Below, in pieces: positions 10,360 to 19,979 of a stretch of 64,000 bases of DNA. Under the pieces are notes generated by a model that ran no database searches, was not told the origin of the DNA, and saw only the letters and a list, made by a program, of their open reading frames with translations. A program made the position numbers and the translations under genes. The DNA comes from Edaphochlamys debaryana. Its lineage: Eukaryota; Chlorophyta; Chlorophyceae; Chlamydomonadales. How positions within the stretch are numbered: the stretch's first letter is position 1; each line of letters opens with the position of its first letter. The stretch lies in assembly GCA_016858145.1 (NCBI GenBank), contig JAEHOE010000061.1, positions 639,051-703,050 on the forward strand, read 5' to 3'.

Positions 10360-12652
10360 TCAGCGATACGCCTTCTCTGGGTAGTTCCCATCCGCTGCCA
10401 GGATGGCGGGGAGGGTGGTGGCGAAGAGCCGCTTGACGGTCTTCATGCCCCACTCGGGGGTCAGAGTGTCCGTGAAGATCTCCTGCAGCTTGTCGATGTA
10501 GACGGTGAGTGGGTCGGGCGACGCCATACCCGTGTTCTCCGCCTCCTCCGCGAGCTCCCGGCCACGCTCGTTGACGGACTGCTGCAGCTTGTAGCAGATG
10601 AGGGCGTGGCTAGGGGGAAAGGGGCGGGAGGGGGCGGGCAGGGGGAAGGGAGGGGGGGTTACAGGTTGGGGGAGGGGGAAAGCCGGGGAGGGCAGGGGCA
10701 CTTCGCTCGCGCCCCACAGCACGCAAACCCAGTGCGCGGTCCCCAACTCGGCTGTCATAGGCACCTTTCACGCCCTGCACACCTGGTCTCGATCACGTTG
10801 TGCATGTCTCCGCTGTAGGGGGGGAGGTTGGTCACGTTATTGGCGGTGATGGGTGCCCGGCCGCAGTGCCACTCGCCCACGGCGTTCTTGTTGACGCTGG
10901 CGTTGTCGAGCGACCATATGGGCCTGCACGTCACCTTATTGCCCTTCCGGCTCGCCTCCTTGCACAGCTGCTCGTTCTTGTCGTACACCTCACCAAGGAA
11001 CGTTGCAATCTCCTCCCCCGTAGGTCCCTTAGCGGGCCGCTCCTTGTCTCCCTCCTTCACCTGCGGCGGCGCACGGCAGGAGCATGGGCGGTCACGGCGT
11101 AAAGCACTTGCCAGATCGGATAGTGGCCATGTTTGAGGCCGCTCGTGCTCTCAATGAGGATGCACGGCTGCATGGGTCTCACGGGCAGCTGCGGCTTTAC
11201 TGGAAGCCCGAGGAGTGCAGCTGCTTTCTCCACGTGACTCCGCACTGGGTGTCGGATAACTGCAAGCATGCTGCTTGCCTCGCGGCAGCAGCGGCTGGGA
11301 AGGTCAATGTCCCACGCCAAACCCAACGGACGCATCAACGTTCTGACGCCCTTTCCCGGCCTCCCTCACACCTCCCCGTCCGCCCGCCCAAGGCCAAGGG
11401 GCGAGGCCGCGGCCGCCCCGCCAAGCTGTCTCCGCCGGACATCCCCCCCTGCCTCAGCTGCCCCTATCACGGCGGAGTGAGCTCTAAGGCGTGCAGCAAG
11501 CTGGAGAGAAAGGCGTATGAGCTCCTGTGGGAGGTGCTGCCCAGCGCTGGTGCTGCTGGGGACGGCTGCGTCGTGATCTGGCGGGCGTGGTTGAACCCCA
11601 AGCCCTACCCTCGCCCGGACCCTGAGGGCTTTGTGGGCCCATTCGACATGTGCGTCCGGGGCTATAACCTAGAGGAGGGGCGGGCATGGGAGCTGGCCAT
11701 AGAGGTTCACGGAGCTCAGCACGCTCGGGATACCTTTTACGAGGAGGGCCCAGGAGGGCAGATTGCAAGGGATGAGGCTAGGAACGAGGGGGCCCGCAAG
11801 GCGAGGGCACACGTGTTGCGGCTGGACGTTGATGACGGGTGGGCGTGGGGGTTTGCGCTTAAGTTTGCTCTGAAGGCCGCTCGCTCAACTGCTGGGCCTG
11901 GCTTCTACACCAGTCGCTGTGCTATTGCCCTGCTCGCTACCGGTGACCTTTGCTAACCTGGAACACTTGTTCGGGGGTGTAGCCGTCTCCGCGGGTGCCA
12001 CTGACTGGCTTCAGGAGGATGCCGCCAAAGCGTGCACTGACGGCTGAGTAGTAGACGATCTTGTCGCCGTTCTTCTTGCGTGCGGCGGCACCCCAGTCCC
12101 GCTTGACGATGGACGAGGGGTTGAAGCCACCAGCCGTCCAGCCCGTGTAACCCTTGGGCTTAACGTGTGTGGTCTTGCCGTCAATCCAGATGATGTCCAG
12201 TGCCCAGGCCTTGAGCCAGGCGTCGCTCTCGTACAGCGGCCTGGTCGTGGGGTTCTCGGGGTCGGGGTCGGGAGGGAGGGGCACCTCGTGCACCGGGTCC
12301 ACCATGACGCCAGGGCCCAGCTTGCACACGCCGTCGTTCAGCCACTTCTTAGCCACCTCGACTCGCTCGTCCATCTCAGCCTGGCTCAGGACCCGCCTGA
12401 ACTCAATCTTCAGCACCTGGGGGGGGCACCAAGCCCAGGGGGCAGATGGGAGAGAGGGGTGGAGGGGTGCGGGGGGTGAGAGCAAGAAGGGGCATGCGGT
12501 GGGGTGGAGAGACAGGGGAGAGACACGCTGCCCCTCCCTGCCAGCTGCCCTCATCACTGACGAAGCTCCAAGTCCTTCCCGCCCAACCCGACACCTTCCC
12601 CCGCCGCCCACCTTCCGCAAGGACGGGTCCAGCTCCAGCATGCGCCTCCAGA
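10360..12652 (-). CDS. DDE transposase, C-terminal exons (gene interrupted by retrotransposon)
   Basis: Tc1/mariner/IS630-like DDE transposase. Exon pieces in transcript order are 12,612-12,652 (the rest of exon 1 is at 27,356-27,825), 11,958-12,416, 10,783-11,060 and 10,360-10,609. Introns are GT-AG and phases are consistent (phase 0, 0 and 2). Catalytic motifs are WIDGKTTHVKP (first Asp), PIWSLDNASVNKN (second Asp) and LPPYSGDMHNVIE (Glu), with about 38 residues between second Asp and Glu. When the N-terminal part is added, the coding length is 498 codons including stop. The product would cut and paste its own transposon in the nucleus. It is inactive here because a 14.7-kb element sits in exon 1. 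The intron at 11,061-11,957 contains an antisense ORF. Possible subfamily is not resolved. Confidence 0.85.
11084..11956 (+). CDS. Antisense intronic ORF, PD-(D/E)XK/Vsr-like nuclease candidate
   Basis: A 290-codon intact ORF on the strand opposite the transposase. It lies inside transposase intron 11,061-11,957 and nearly fills it. Its TAA stop (11,954-11,956) overlaps the transposase splice donor (GTTAGC on the minus strand). Residues 45-65 hold a Cys/His cluster (CSC...NCKHAAC). Residues 106-114 (GRGRGRPAK) resemble an AT-hook. Residues 123-137 hold a second Cys cluster. Residues 185-213 (PFDMC ... LAIEVHGAQH) followed by RDEARNEGARKARAHVLRL resemble the Asp ... Glu-X-His core and C-terminal half of DUF559/Vsr-type restriction-fold nucleases. 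Seen: ORF, motifs and position. Inferred: nuclease activity and a role in DNA cleavage. It could instead be a domesticated or TE-borne DNA-binding protein. Confidence 0.7.
   Translation: MGGHGVKHLPDRIVAMFEAARALNEDARLHGSHGQLRLYWKPEECSCFLHVTPHWVSDNCKHAACLAAAAAGKVNVPRQTQRTHQRSDALSRPPSHLPVRPPKAKGRGRGRPAKLSPPDIPPCLSCPYHGGVSSKACSKLERKAYELLWEVLPSAGAAGDGCVVIWRAWLNPKPYPRPDPEGFVGPFDMCVRGYNLEEGRAWELAIEVHGAQHARDTFYEEGPGGQIARDEARNEGARKARAHVLRLDVDDGWAWGFALKFALKAARSTAGPGFYTSRCAIALLATGDLC
12649..12652. repeat. Target-site duplication CAGA, left
   Basis: CAGA here and at 27,352-27,355 directly flank the retrotransposon, whose ends are TG...CA. Removing the element and one CAGA rejoins transposase codons as LKTL-WRRM in one frame, which supports the exact junction. 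Confidence 0.9.
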
Positions 12653-13054
12653 TGACAGAGCACAGTATCGTCGCTGCCACACTATCGTAGGAGTTCGGTG
12701 GTTGCTGGGAGTTGTGGAGGTTGACAAGGGAGAACGACCTGTGTGTGCGCCATGCACTTGTATGGTACAGCATGCATGCTGTACGGCAGCCTCATTCCGC
12801 CCGCGGTGAGGATAGGCTAGCGCTCAGCTCCCGTCTAGTTAAGACGGGAGCACCGCTTTATGCACCGCTTCATGCGCACTGAGACCTGTAACGTCAGAGT
12901 TGTTGCATGCCTTGCCTTCTCTACTGCCAGTCGAAGCAGTCTCTGTGCTACCCTGTCGACAATCTACTCGGAGCGCGTCTCCGCACGGCGTCCGTCAGTC
13001 GCCGTTCTCCAGCCGCGAGTCCTGGGCTACGCCCTTGGCCTTAGCTCGCAATTT
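12653..13054 (+). repeat. Terminal repeat A1 (5' LTR-like)
   Basis: 402 bp nearly identical to A2. The only difference I found is A at 12,837 versus C at 27,084. It holds a 20-bp perfect palindrome (12,765-12,784, centred on GCATGC) and a 9-bp-stem hairpin with a 5-base loop (12,828-12,850). Unlike a standard 5' LTR, it is not followed by the 50-bp B segment. Confidence 0.93.
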
Positions 13055-13832
13055 TGCTCCCGTCTTGCGCTCGCGCTACGCGCAGTGGACTGCTCATCAT
13101 TTGGTCACACCCGGGCTCCGCCCAAGGTGCGACCTGGCTCCTAGGACTGCGTCCGAAAGAGCCGGAGCCCAGGCTACGTCTGGCAGCTCCGAAGGGGTTG
13201 TCACTGTCGCTTCGCCCGTCGGCAAGCAGCCACCCCCGGCAGCAGATAGAGCTTCTCGCTACCGCGATCGCGTCGAGCGTCAAGAAGAGGACCTGCCTAT
13301 TCATCGGTTCGCTGAGCTTCACAACGCCCGCAACGCAGGTGTTCCTCCGAAGTCACCACCGACAAGTCCTGGCCGCGGTCGCGCCCCAGCCCAGGCATCT
13401 TTGCTCCACGGTAATCCACTGTTCGAGCAGCAACCCACTGGCAACGCCGGTGCGGGTGCGAGTACGTCTGGAGGCTCCGACGTCACTCATCACGCTCGCG
13501 CTCCGTCTGCAGGCACTGCAACAGCGCTCGCTGGCAACAACAACGTAGTTGCGGCTATCGCCCAAGCTGGAGGTGGGGCTGCGGGTGGTCAGGCTGGCCC
13601 GTCGCACGTCTTCGCAAACCCTCTGCACGCGCCCCAGCTAGGGGCCGCGGGGGCACTTCCCGCCGTCGCGGGAGGACCTGGGCTGCGCCCAGGCTCAAAC
13701 CCTAGCTCATCTAGCCCCTCGTCTGACGAAGACGAGCCTCCGCCTCTCGGCCAGCCGCTGCTACCGCTAGCCCCGGCACCTCAAGCCGTGCAGGCTGGGC
13801 AGGCGGCGCCTGACCCAGACTCGGAAGACGAG

Positions 13833-16800
13833 ATGTCAAACAAGCATGTCCCTGTCTTCGATAGCATCAACAAGTCTCTCCCTGCCTTCCTCGCAGCGAC
13901 CCACTCGTGGCGCCTGGGTTGGGAGATGACGTCACGTGGCGACAACACGTGCAAGCTCTGCCGGCTCTGGCTAGCTGGCATCGCCGGCGGCCAGGGGCCT
14001 GACGGCTCGGTGCGGCTTTTCATGGTCACGCAGCACTGGGTCAACACCAAGGGCCTGCCGCGCCTGCTGAGGCACCGGGTGGAGTTCGATGCGGCCATCG
14101 CCGCCATGAACCCGCAGCCCGTACCGCTGCCGGACTACGTGGGCCAGGCGCTGCCGCCCGGGCTTCTCGACGCCATGGACTACGTCATCGCCCTGCTCCG
14201 CGAGGACTATGGCCGGGACGACCCCGCCGCCAAGGCGGACTACGAGAAGTTCGAGATCTGGACCACGGAGGACCCCACCGCCGCCGGCTCCCGCTACCTG
14301 GCCATTGTCAGCGTCCTGAGCCTGGTCACCTACCCGCGGCGCACCCGCACCGAGCGCTGGCTTCTCGCCGTCGTCAAGTCCCACTGGGTTAAGGCGGCGG
14401 TGATGAACGAGCACATCAAGCTCGGCTACCGGGGCAAGGCCGACGACGACCCCACCGCCTGGGACGTGGAGTGGTGCATATCGGAGTGCCAGAACGTCTA
14501 CGTCTGCTTCCGCTCGGACCAGGCCGAGGCGGACCGGCTGGCGCCCAAGAAGGTCAGGGCCCTGGCGACCGCTGCCGGGCCCGTGGGCGAGTCCACGGCC
14601 GCCAGCCACTCGGACTTCGCCCGGCTCTCGGCACAGCTCGACAGCATGGCGCTCGCCATCCACGGGCCCAACAACGGCAACCGCCCGTTTGGCAACCAGC
14701 AGCAGCTGCAGTCGCCGGCGGGCAAGATGCGCCAGCGCTGGCCCAAGGAGGCGCCCGGCCCGGTCACTGGCTCCAAGGGCCCCTGCACCTACCACGCCTG
14801 CGTCAACGGCCCCCGCGCCAAGTCCCACTCGCTGGATTCCTGCTCCGAGAACGCCAAGGCGGGCAACCCGACGGCCCTGCAAGGGTACCCGGCCTCGGTC
14901 GACATGGGCCAGGCCTGGGAGAAACTGCTCCGGCAGAACCCGCAGTTCGCCGCACCGCAGCAGCAGCAGCAGCAGGGTGGCAACCAGCAGGGCGGCAAGC
15001 CGCAGGGCGGCAGCAAGCAGGAGTACGTCAAGGCCAAGGACAACAACCGCGGCAAGGGCAGGGTCAACGCCTACGCGGCCAAGACCGACTCCCCGGCGTC
15101 CCAGGCCCCGGCGGCAGCGCCGCCGGTTGCCTTCCACGCGCCGTATGGTTACGCGCCCTACCCGTACGCGCAGCCACCGCCCATGTACGGCTACCCGCCC
15201 AGCGCCTATGGCGGCCACGGCCCGCAGCAGCTGCCTGCGCCCTCGGCCGGCCAGCACGCTGCGGCCTTCGCCTCCGCTGCCTCCTACCGTGGCACGCCGC
15301 CGCCCTCGCACGTGAGCGCCCAGTCCCACGGTTGGCTCATGGGCCACGGCGCGCCGCCGTACGCCTACCCGCCGCCGCCCAGCTACGCCCCCAGCACGTC
15401 CTCGGCGCTCGCCACGGACACGCTCTCGGTGGCGCAGCAGCCGTTCGGCACGTTCATCACGCGTGTTGACAGCACTGCAGGCACCACGGTCCTCGCCACC
15501 AGCAGCTCTGCCTCTGTCTCCAAGCTGGGGGGGGGTATGAGCAGCCTGGGCACCAGCGTGCAGACAGCGGCACCGGCGCGGACCGGGCTCCAGTGGCCCA
15601 TCCCGGCTGTGGCGCTCAACACCGCGCGTGAGCCCATGCCCGCCGGCTTCCGCCAGAGCCAGGCGGCGTCGCTGCCCAGCTCTATCCGCGTCCCGCTCGT
15701 AGAGTACTGCTCGATCCAGATCTACCTGGATGGCAGCTGCAGCGTGCGGGTCAGCGGGGCGACCGGTACGACGATCCTGACGGCGATCGGCGACTTGATG
15801 AACGTGGTCAAGGCCCAGATCAGGCCTTCGCCCACGGACACCGCCCCCAACGCCACCTTCGCCTGCTCGTCCACGGCCGCAAGCGCCGGCTCCACCACGC
15901 CGCCCGGCTCCGCTGTGCCGACGGGCGACACGGAGGCCATCAACCGGCACCTGCAGAGCAAGGACTGCGCCTCGCTGCACTACGTTGACAACGGCGACCC
16001 CAAGCAGGGCGTGGCCTTCCACACGGCCGACGGTGGTCTGGTCTACCCCTCCGGCGTGGCGCCTGACTGCGCCTGCAACCCGTGGGGCCTGGTGGTCGAG
16101 AGCCTGGTCAAGGAGCTGGGGCTGACCATCCGCCCTTGCGACGCTGGCGTGCGCTCGCTCAAGCAGCGCAGCCGGCCACTCGGCATCGTCACCATCCGCA
16201 CCACGCTCAACCCCGGCACGCCCCAGGAGACCACCTTTGAGGGCGAGTTCCTGGTGGTGCGTGACTCAGCTGCCGAGGGGCTCTTCAAGGTCCTGTGGGG
16301 CGTGCACTTCTTCTGGCTGCACGGCATGGTGCTGGACTACTTCCCGAGCCCACACCTCAAGTTCAGGCCGGGTTTCTACCGAGGTGACGCGTCCCTGGGC
16401 GGTTACGTCAAGCTGATCCCGGCCCCCGCCGAGCTGGGTCAGGCCGCGGCAGCGCTGCGGGCCTGCTACGCCACCGTGCAGCTGCCGGCGAACGAGAGGG
16501 CGGCACGTGAGGTCAAGACCAAGGACTGCAACCGCAAGGTCCCGTTCCTGCCCAAGCAGCTGTTCAAGACCCTGGCTGACTCCGCGGCCTCCGAGCTCTA
16601 CACCTCCGGGGACAGCACAGTCAGGATCTGGAGCACGCCGGAGCCGTCCTACGCGGAGCAGTACAAGCGGTACCTGCACGAGGAGGAGCGCAAGGCACTC
16701 ATCGTCTATGCCGACCCGGTGCCGCTCAATGAGGACGAGCTGATTGCCCAGGCGGATGAGAACGGTGAGCTGGACAAGTACCTGGTGAACGACGACGGCA

Positions 16801-19800
16801 GCATCCCCATGGAGCCGCTGTCGCCGCTGCCCCCGCTCTCGCCTCCGCTGCCGCCCTCGCCAGTGCCGGAGCCCTCGCCTCCGCCACCGCCAGCGACGGC
16901 TGTGGAGCGCTCTCTGCAGCCACCGCCTCCGCAGCCCAACGCTCTCGTAACGCCACCGGCACCCGCGCCCAAGGGCCCCTCCGCACGGGTGCCCCCGCAG
17001 GGCCCCCAGGCAGCGCCTGCAGCGAGCCCCTCAGCACGACGCCACATTGCGTGGTCTCCTATGCCGCCCCCTCAGGCCACGCCTGTCGGGGGCCCGCCCG
17101 TACTGCAGCTGGGCCCACGAGATCCTTACTACGACCGGGGCTACCGTGGAGATCAGCGTGGCTCGGAGCAGAGACGCTCCCGCTCCCCGTCGCGCGGCGA
17201 CAAGGAGCCCGACAACGACCGACGCAAGGATCAGGGCAAGGACCACGACCGCGACCGCTCGAGGGACCGAGGGCACGGCGGTCCTGGTCCGGGCTTGTCG
17301 GGCGCCGTCCCGCGGCCACGGCACACCAAGGAGCTTCCCTCCAAGCTCTCAGGGTCACGCGTCCCATGCACCTGCTGCACCCTGATCTCGGAGCTGGCCA
17401 GTCACCCAGACTACCGGGCGCTCGCCCGCTACCCCGGCCTGGAGACTGTGTCGTACGCAGCCAAGAAGGACCACAGCCTGGACAAGTGCAAGATCTGGGC
17501 GCTGTTGGGCGGTCCCACACTCCTGCAGATGACGAGGGACGTGGCGCTGACCTTCGGCATCCAGGGCTACAGCCAGCCCATCCTCGAGTCTGAGCTGCTC
17601 GAGTGGGACCCGGTGCAAGACCCCCTGACGCTGGATGAGTCACTGCAGCGCGATGCCCAGCACCTGATCAACACCTGCCGCTGGCACGAGGAGATTCGGG
17701 CTCAGGTGCAAGCTCCCCACGGGCGCTCGCCCTATCACGCCCAGCAGCTGAACGCACACGCCGTGTTCTGGCACCGGCACCCGGTCTGGTGCCAACTGCT
17801 CTTCCTCGCTCTCGGTGAGCAGGGCCTGAGGGTGGACTGGGGCCTCTACCTCCCTGACGGCAGCCCCCGCCTGATACCCTCGGACGAGGAGCTCGCACGG
17901 CAGGACCTGCTAGCCCGGGCGCTGGCGGAAGGGCTGCACCGTCTCCAAGCCGGCGCCGGGGGAGATGAGGCACCCGCTGGTCCCCTTGCGACACCCTACC
18001 TGCCGCCAGGTCTGCGTCCCGCTGTCCTGCCGGCTTGGGCTGCCCCACAGCCGCTCGTGACGGCTCAGACAACTCAGCCGGCGCTCCAGACGGCGCCGCC
18101 GCCACCGCCCGTGGCTGCGCCTGCTGTGCAGACGGGCCGCGCCCTCTGCATGCACCCGGGCCTCGCCCTTGATGTGCAGCCGGCACCAGCCAACCTCATG
18201 GACTACTCGACGACGGTCTTCGCCACCGTGGCGGCACGTGACACCTCTCGGGCAGCCCCCATGCAGCCGCAGCGAGTGGAGCCGCCGCCGCCGCCGCCGC
18301 CGCCACCGCTCCAACCGCCAAGTCAGGCACCGGCCCAAGGGCTGCGGCCGGCCGTCGCCGAGCCGCAGTCGGTGGGCAACCCCAGGCAAGTGGTCAGCAT
18401 GGTGCGAGCCACGCAAGTGCTCACGGTGGGCGATGTCCAGTGGTCAGTGGCGCGCACGGTGTACGAGGAGAATCCGAGCAGCGTAGGGGAGCCCTGGGTC
18501 TGTGCCTTCCTGGCGGCAGACCAGCTTCCGCCGCCCACCCCGCGCAACAACACCGGCACGGGGCTGCTGATGGGCGACAACGAGGGCTACCGCTGGACCT
18601 CTGGCGGCTTCTGCAAGATCCAGATCGTCTGCGTGGACCACGTCAGCTCACCGGCAACCTTCAGTGACGAGGACGGCCTCACCGGCATCCCGCTGCTGCT
18701 GCGGCTCGACGTGGCGCGAACCTTCCCCACCACCGTGGAGGGAGATGGGCTGCGGCACCACGAGCCTCGGCCCCTCCGCGGCGCCATTGGCAGCCGAGGG
18801 CACTACGGCTACGAGTACACCCTGCACGGCGCTCGGCTCCTCGTCAATGGCCACGTCACCGAGCGCACCGGCGCCAGCTACATGCGCTCCATCTCCCTTG
18901 CCCTGCCACCCATCCCCGTGCTGGGCCTGGACGACCTACCCTACGGCGTGGTGCTGGGGCGTGACTTCAACGTCCAGTTCAACGCCGTACGCTCGTACGG
19001 CCGCGCTGGCGACACCCTGCAGCTCACGCACCAGCTGCCCGATGAGGACACCTGGGCCACGACCCTGCGCCTCACCAACGTCTACTGCCCCGGCGACATC
19101 CGCTTCTGCGCACTCACGCTGAGCCCCGGCAGGGGGGGGGAGGACGACGACAACAACCAGCCGGGTCAGGCGGAGCACGCCGACGCTGACACCGCCAGCG
19201 GAGAGGACGAGGAGGTTCTGGCCCCAGTGCCCGAGCAGCCTGGCCAGCGACGCCTGCTGCCGCGCCCGTCAAGCAGCCGCGCCAACAGCCTGGACCTGAC
19301 CCCGCCGAAGGTCCCTCCGTCCGCTGCCCTCCAAGCGCGGGCCCGAGACATGCCCCAGCGCTGGGCCAACGCTGCTACCGAGCTCCAGGCAACCAAGGCC
19401 AAGGAGCTGCGCGACGCTGGAGCTGGCCCGAGCCCATCATCGGCGGTGGCGCCCACGGCTCCACCCGCACCTGCGCTGGTGCTGCCCCCTGCCCCTGAGC
19501 CTGAGGAGCGGCCCCGGAGCGACAGCACCAGGCGCCCCGCGCCGACACAGGGTGAGCAGCTGGGTCCCCTGGGCAAGCTCGTCCGCACCGAGCGCGGCGG
19601 CTACGAGCTCCAGGTAGACGTGAAGCGGTGGGCGGCGACCAAGCACCTGCCCACCGAGGTCCTGCTCCAACAGCTGAACGAGGTCTTCGACGCCTGCCAG
19701 GCGGAGGAGCGCGCGGCTGGCAGGCCGTTTCCCCCACGTGACGAGATCGTGATAGACGATGAGGAGGAGGACGAGGAGGCGCCGGACGTCACGAGCCCCT

Positions 19801-19979
19801 GCTCTGGCCCCCAGCCCCGGCGCCCCGATGACGACGCCGGCGCTGGTGGAGCTCAAGCTGCGCAGCGGCTCCGCCCCCTGCAGGCCCCTCGGCGCCCCCG
19901 GCCTCATCGGGCTCCGCCCTGCCGACCGGCACCAAGGCCCACCACCTCTCTCTTCAGCAGAAGCTGGCCCTTCCCGTGA
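13833..19979 (+). CDS. Retrotransposon ORF1: gag / protease-like polyprotein
   Basis: First in-frame ATG is at 13,833. The frame is open back to about 12,900, inside A1, without another ATG, so a splice or non-ATG start is possible. The N-terminal third (WRLGWEM, VTYPRRTRTERWLL) is capsid-like in position. It is followed by a Cys/His knuckle variant (CTYHAC...HSLDSC), Gln- and Pro/Tyr-rich stretches, and a retropepsin-like segment ending FFWLHGMVLDY in which no D(S/T)G catalytic motif is evident. A second Cys/His variant (CTCC...DHSLDKC) follows, then another protease-like domain with LPYGVVLGRDF. It ends within the start of ORF2, which lies in the -1 frame. Family roles are known; the assignment of each segment is inference. 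Confidence 0.75.
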   Translation: MSNKHVPVFDSINKSLPAFLAATHSWRLGWEMTSRGDNTCKLCRLWLAGIAGGQGPDGSVRLFMVTQHWVNTKGLPRLLRHRVEFDAAIAAMNPQPVPLPDYVGQALPPGLLDAMDYVIALLREDYGRDDPAAKADYEKFEIWTTEDPTAAGSRYLAIVSVLSLVTYPRRTRTERWLLAVVKSHWVKAAVMNEHIKLGYRGKADDDPTAWDVEWCISECQNVYVCFRSDQAEADRLAPKKVRALATAAGPVGESTAASHSDFARLSAQLDSMALAIHGPNNGNRPFGNQQQLQSPAGKMRQRWPKEAPGPVTGSKGPCTYHACVNGPRAKSHSLDSCSENAKAGNPTALQGYPASVDMGQAWEKLLRQNPQFAAPQQQQQQGGNQQGGKPQGGSKQEYVKAKDNNRGKGRVNAYAAKTDSPASQAPAAAPPVAFHAPYGYAPYPYAQPPPMYGYPPSAYGGHGPQQLPAPSAGQHAAAFASAASYRGTPPPSHVSAQSHGWLMGHGAPPYAYPPPPSYAPSTSSALATDTLSVAQQPFGTFITRVDSTAGTTVLATSSSASVSKLGGGMSSLGTSVQTAAPARTGLQWPIPAVALNTAREPMPAGFRQSQAASLPSSIRVPLVEYCSIQIYLDGSCSVRVSGATGTTILTAIGDLMNVVKAQIRPSPTDTAPNATFACSSTAASAGSTTPPGSAVPTGDTEAINRHLQSKDCASLHYVDNGDPKQGVAFHTADGGLVYPSGVAPDCACNPWGLVVESLVKELGLTIRPCDAGVRSLKQRSRPLGIVTIRTTLNPGTPQETTFEGEFLVVRDSAAEGLFKVLWGVHFFWLHGMVLDYFPSPHLKFRPGFYRGDASLGGYVKLIPAPAELGQAAAALRACYATVQLPANERAAREVKTKDCNRKVPFLPKQLFKTLADSAASELYTSGDSTVRIWSTPEPSYAEQYKRYLHEEERKALIVYADPVPLNEDELIAQADENGELDKYLVNDDGSIPMEPLSPLPPLSPPLPPSPVPEPSPPPPPATAVERSLQPPPPQPNALVTPPAPAPKGPSARVPPQGPQAAPAASPSARRHIAWSPMPPPQATPVGGPPVLQLGPRDPYYDRGYRGDQRGSEQRRSRSPSRGDKEPDNDRRKDQGKDHDRDRSRDRGHGGPGPGLSGAVPRPRHTKELPSKLSGSRVPCTCCTLISELASHPDYRALARYPGLETVSYAAKKDHSLDKCKIWALLGGPTLLQMTRDVALTFGIQGYSQPILESELLEWDPVQDPLTLDESLQRDAQHLINTCRWHEEIRAQVQAPHGRSPYHAQQLNAHAVFWHRHPVWCQLLFLALGEQGLRVDWGLYLPDGSPRLIPSDEELARQDLLARALAEGLHRLQAGAGGDEAPAGPLATPYLPPGLRPAVLPAWAAPQPLVTAQTTQPALQTAPPPPPVAAPAVQTGRALCMHPGLALDVQPAPANLMDYSTTVFATVAARDTSRAAPMQPQRVEPPPPPPPPPLQPPSQAPAQGLRPAVAEPQSVGNPRQVVSMVRATQVLTVGDVQWSVARTVYEENPSSVGEPWVCAFLAADQLPPPTPRNNTGTGLLMGDNEGYRWTSGGFCKIQIVCVDHVSSPATFSDEDGLTGIPLLLRLDVARTFPTTVEGDGLRHHEPRPLRGAIGSRGHYGYEYTLHGARLLVNGHVTERTGASYMRSISLALPPIPVLGLDDLPYGVVLGRDFNVQFNAVRSYGRAGDTLQLTHQLPDEDTWATTLRLTNVYCPGDIRFCALTLSPGRGGEDDDNNQPGQAEHADADTASGEDEEVLAPVPEQPGQRRLLPRPSSSRANSLDLTPPKVPPSAALQARARDMPQRWANAATELQATKAKELRDAGAGPSPSSAVAPTAPPAPALVLPPAPEPEERPRSDSTRRPAPTQGEQLGPLGKLVRTERGGYELQVDVKRWAATKHLPTEVLLQQLNEVFDACQAEERAAGRPFPPRDEIVIDDEEEDEEAPDVTSPCSGPQPRRPDDDAGAGGAQAAQRLRPLQAPRRPRPHRAPPCRPAPRPTTSLFSRSWPFP

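Noticed and set aside
13102..13118. Primer-binding site candidate TGGTCACACCCGGGCTC
   Set aside because: It starts with TGG and could pair with a tRNA 3' end, but it lies ~48 bases beyond A1, too far for a normal site; left unassigned.
12900..13832. Calling ORF1 from 12,900
   Set aside because: The codon there is TTG and the stretch lies partly in the terminal repeat; no ATG occurs before 13,833, so the upstream frame is noted but not annotated as coding.
13971..16022. 683-codon minus-strand ORF inside the retrotransposon, and several other antisense ORFs of 100-300 codons
   Set aside because: Arg/Gly-rich mirror frames of GC-rich ORF1/ORF2; no motifs, and the plus strand has clear RT, RNase H and integrase.
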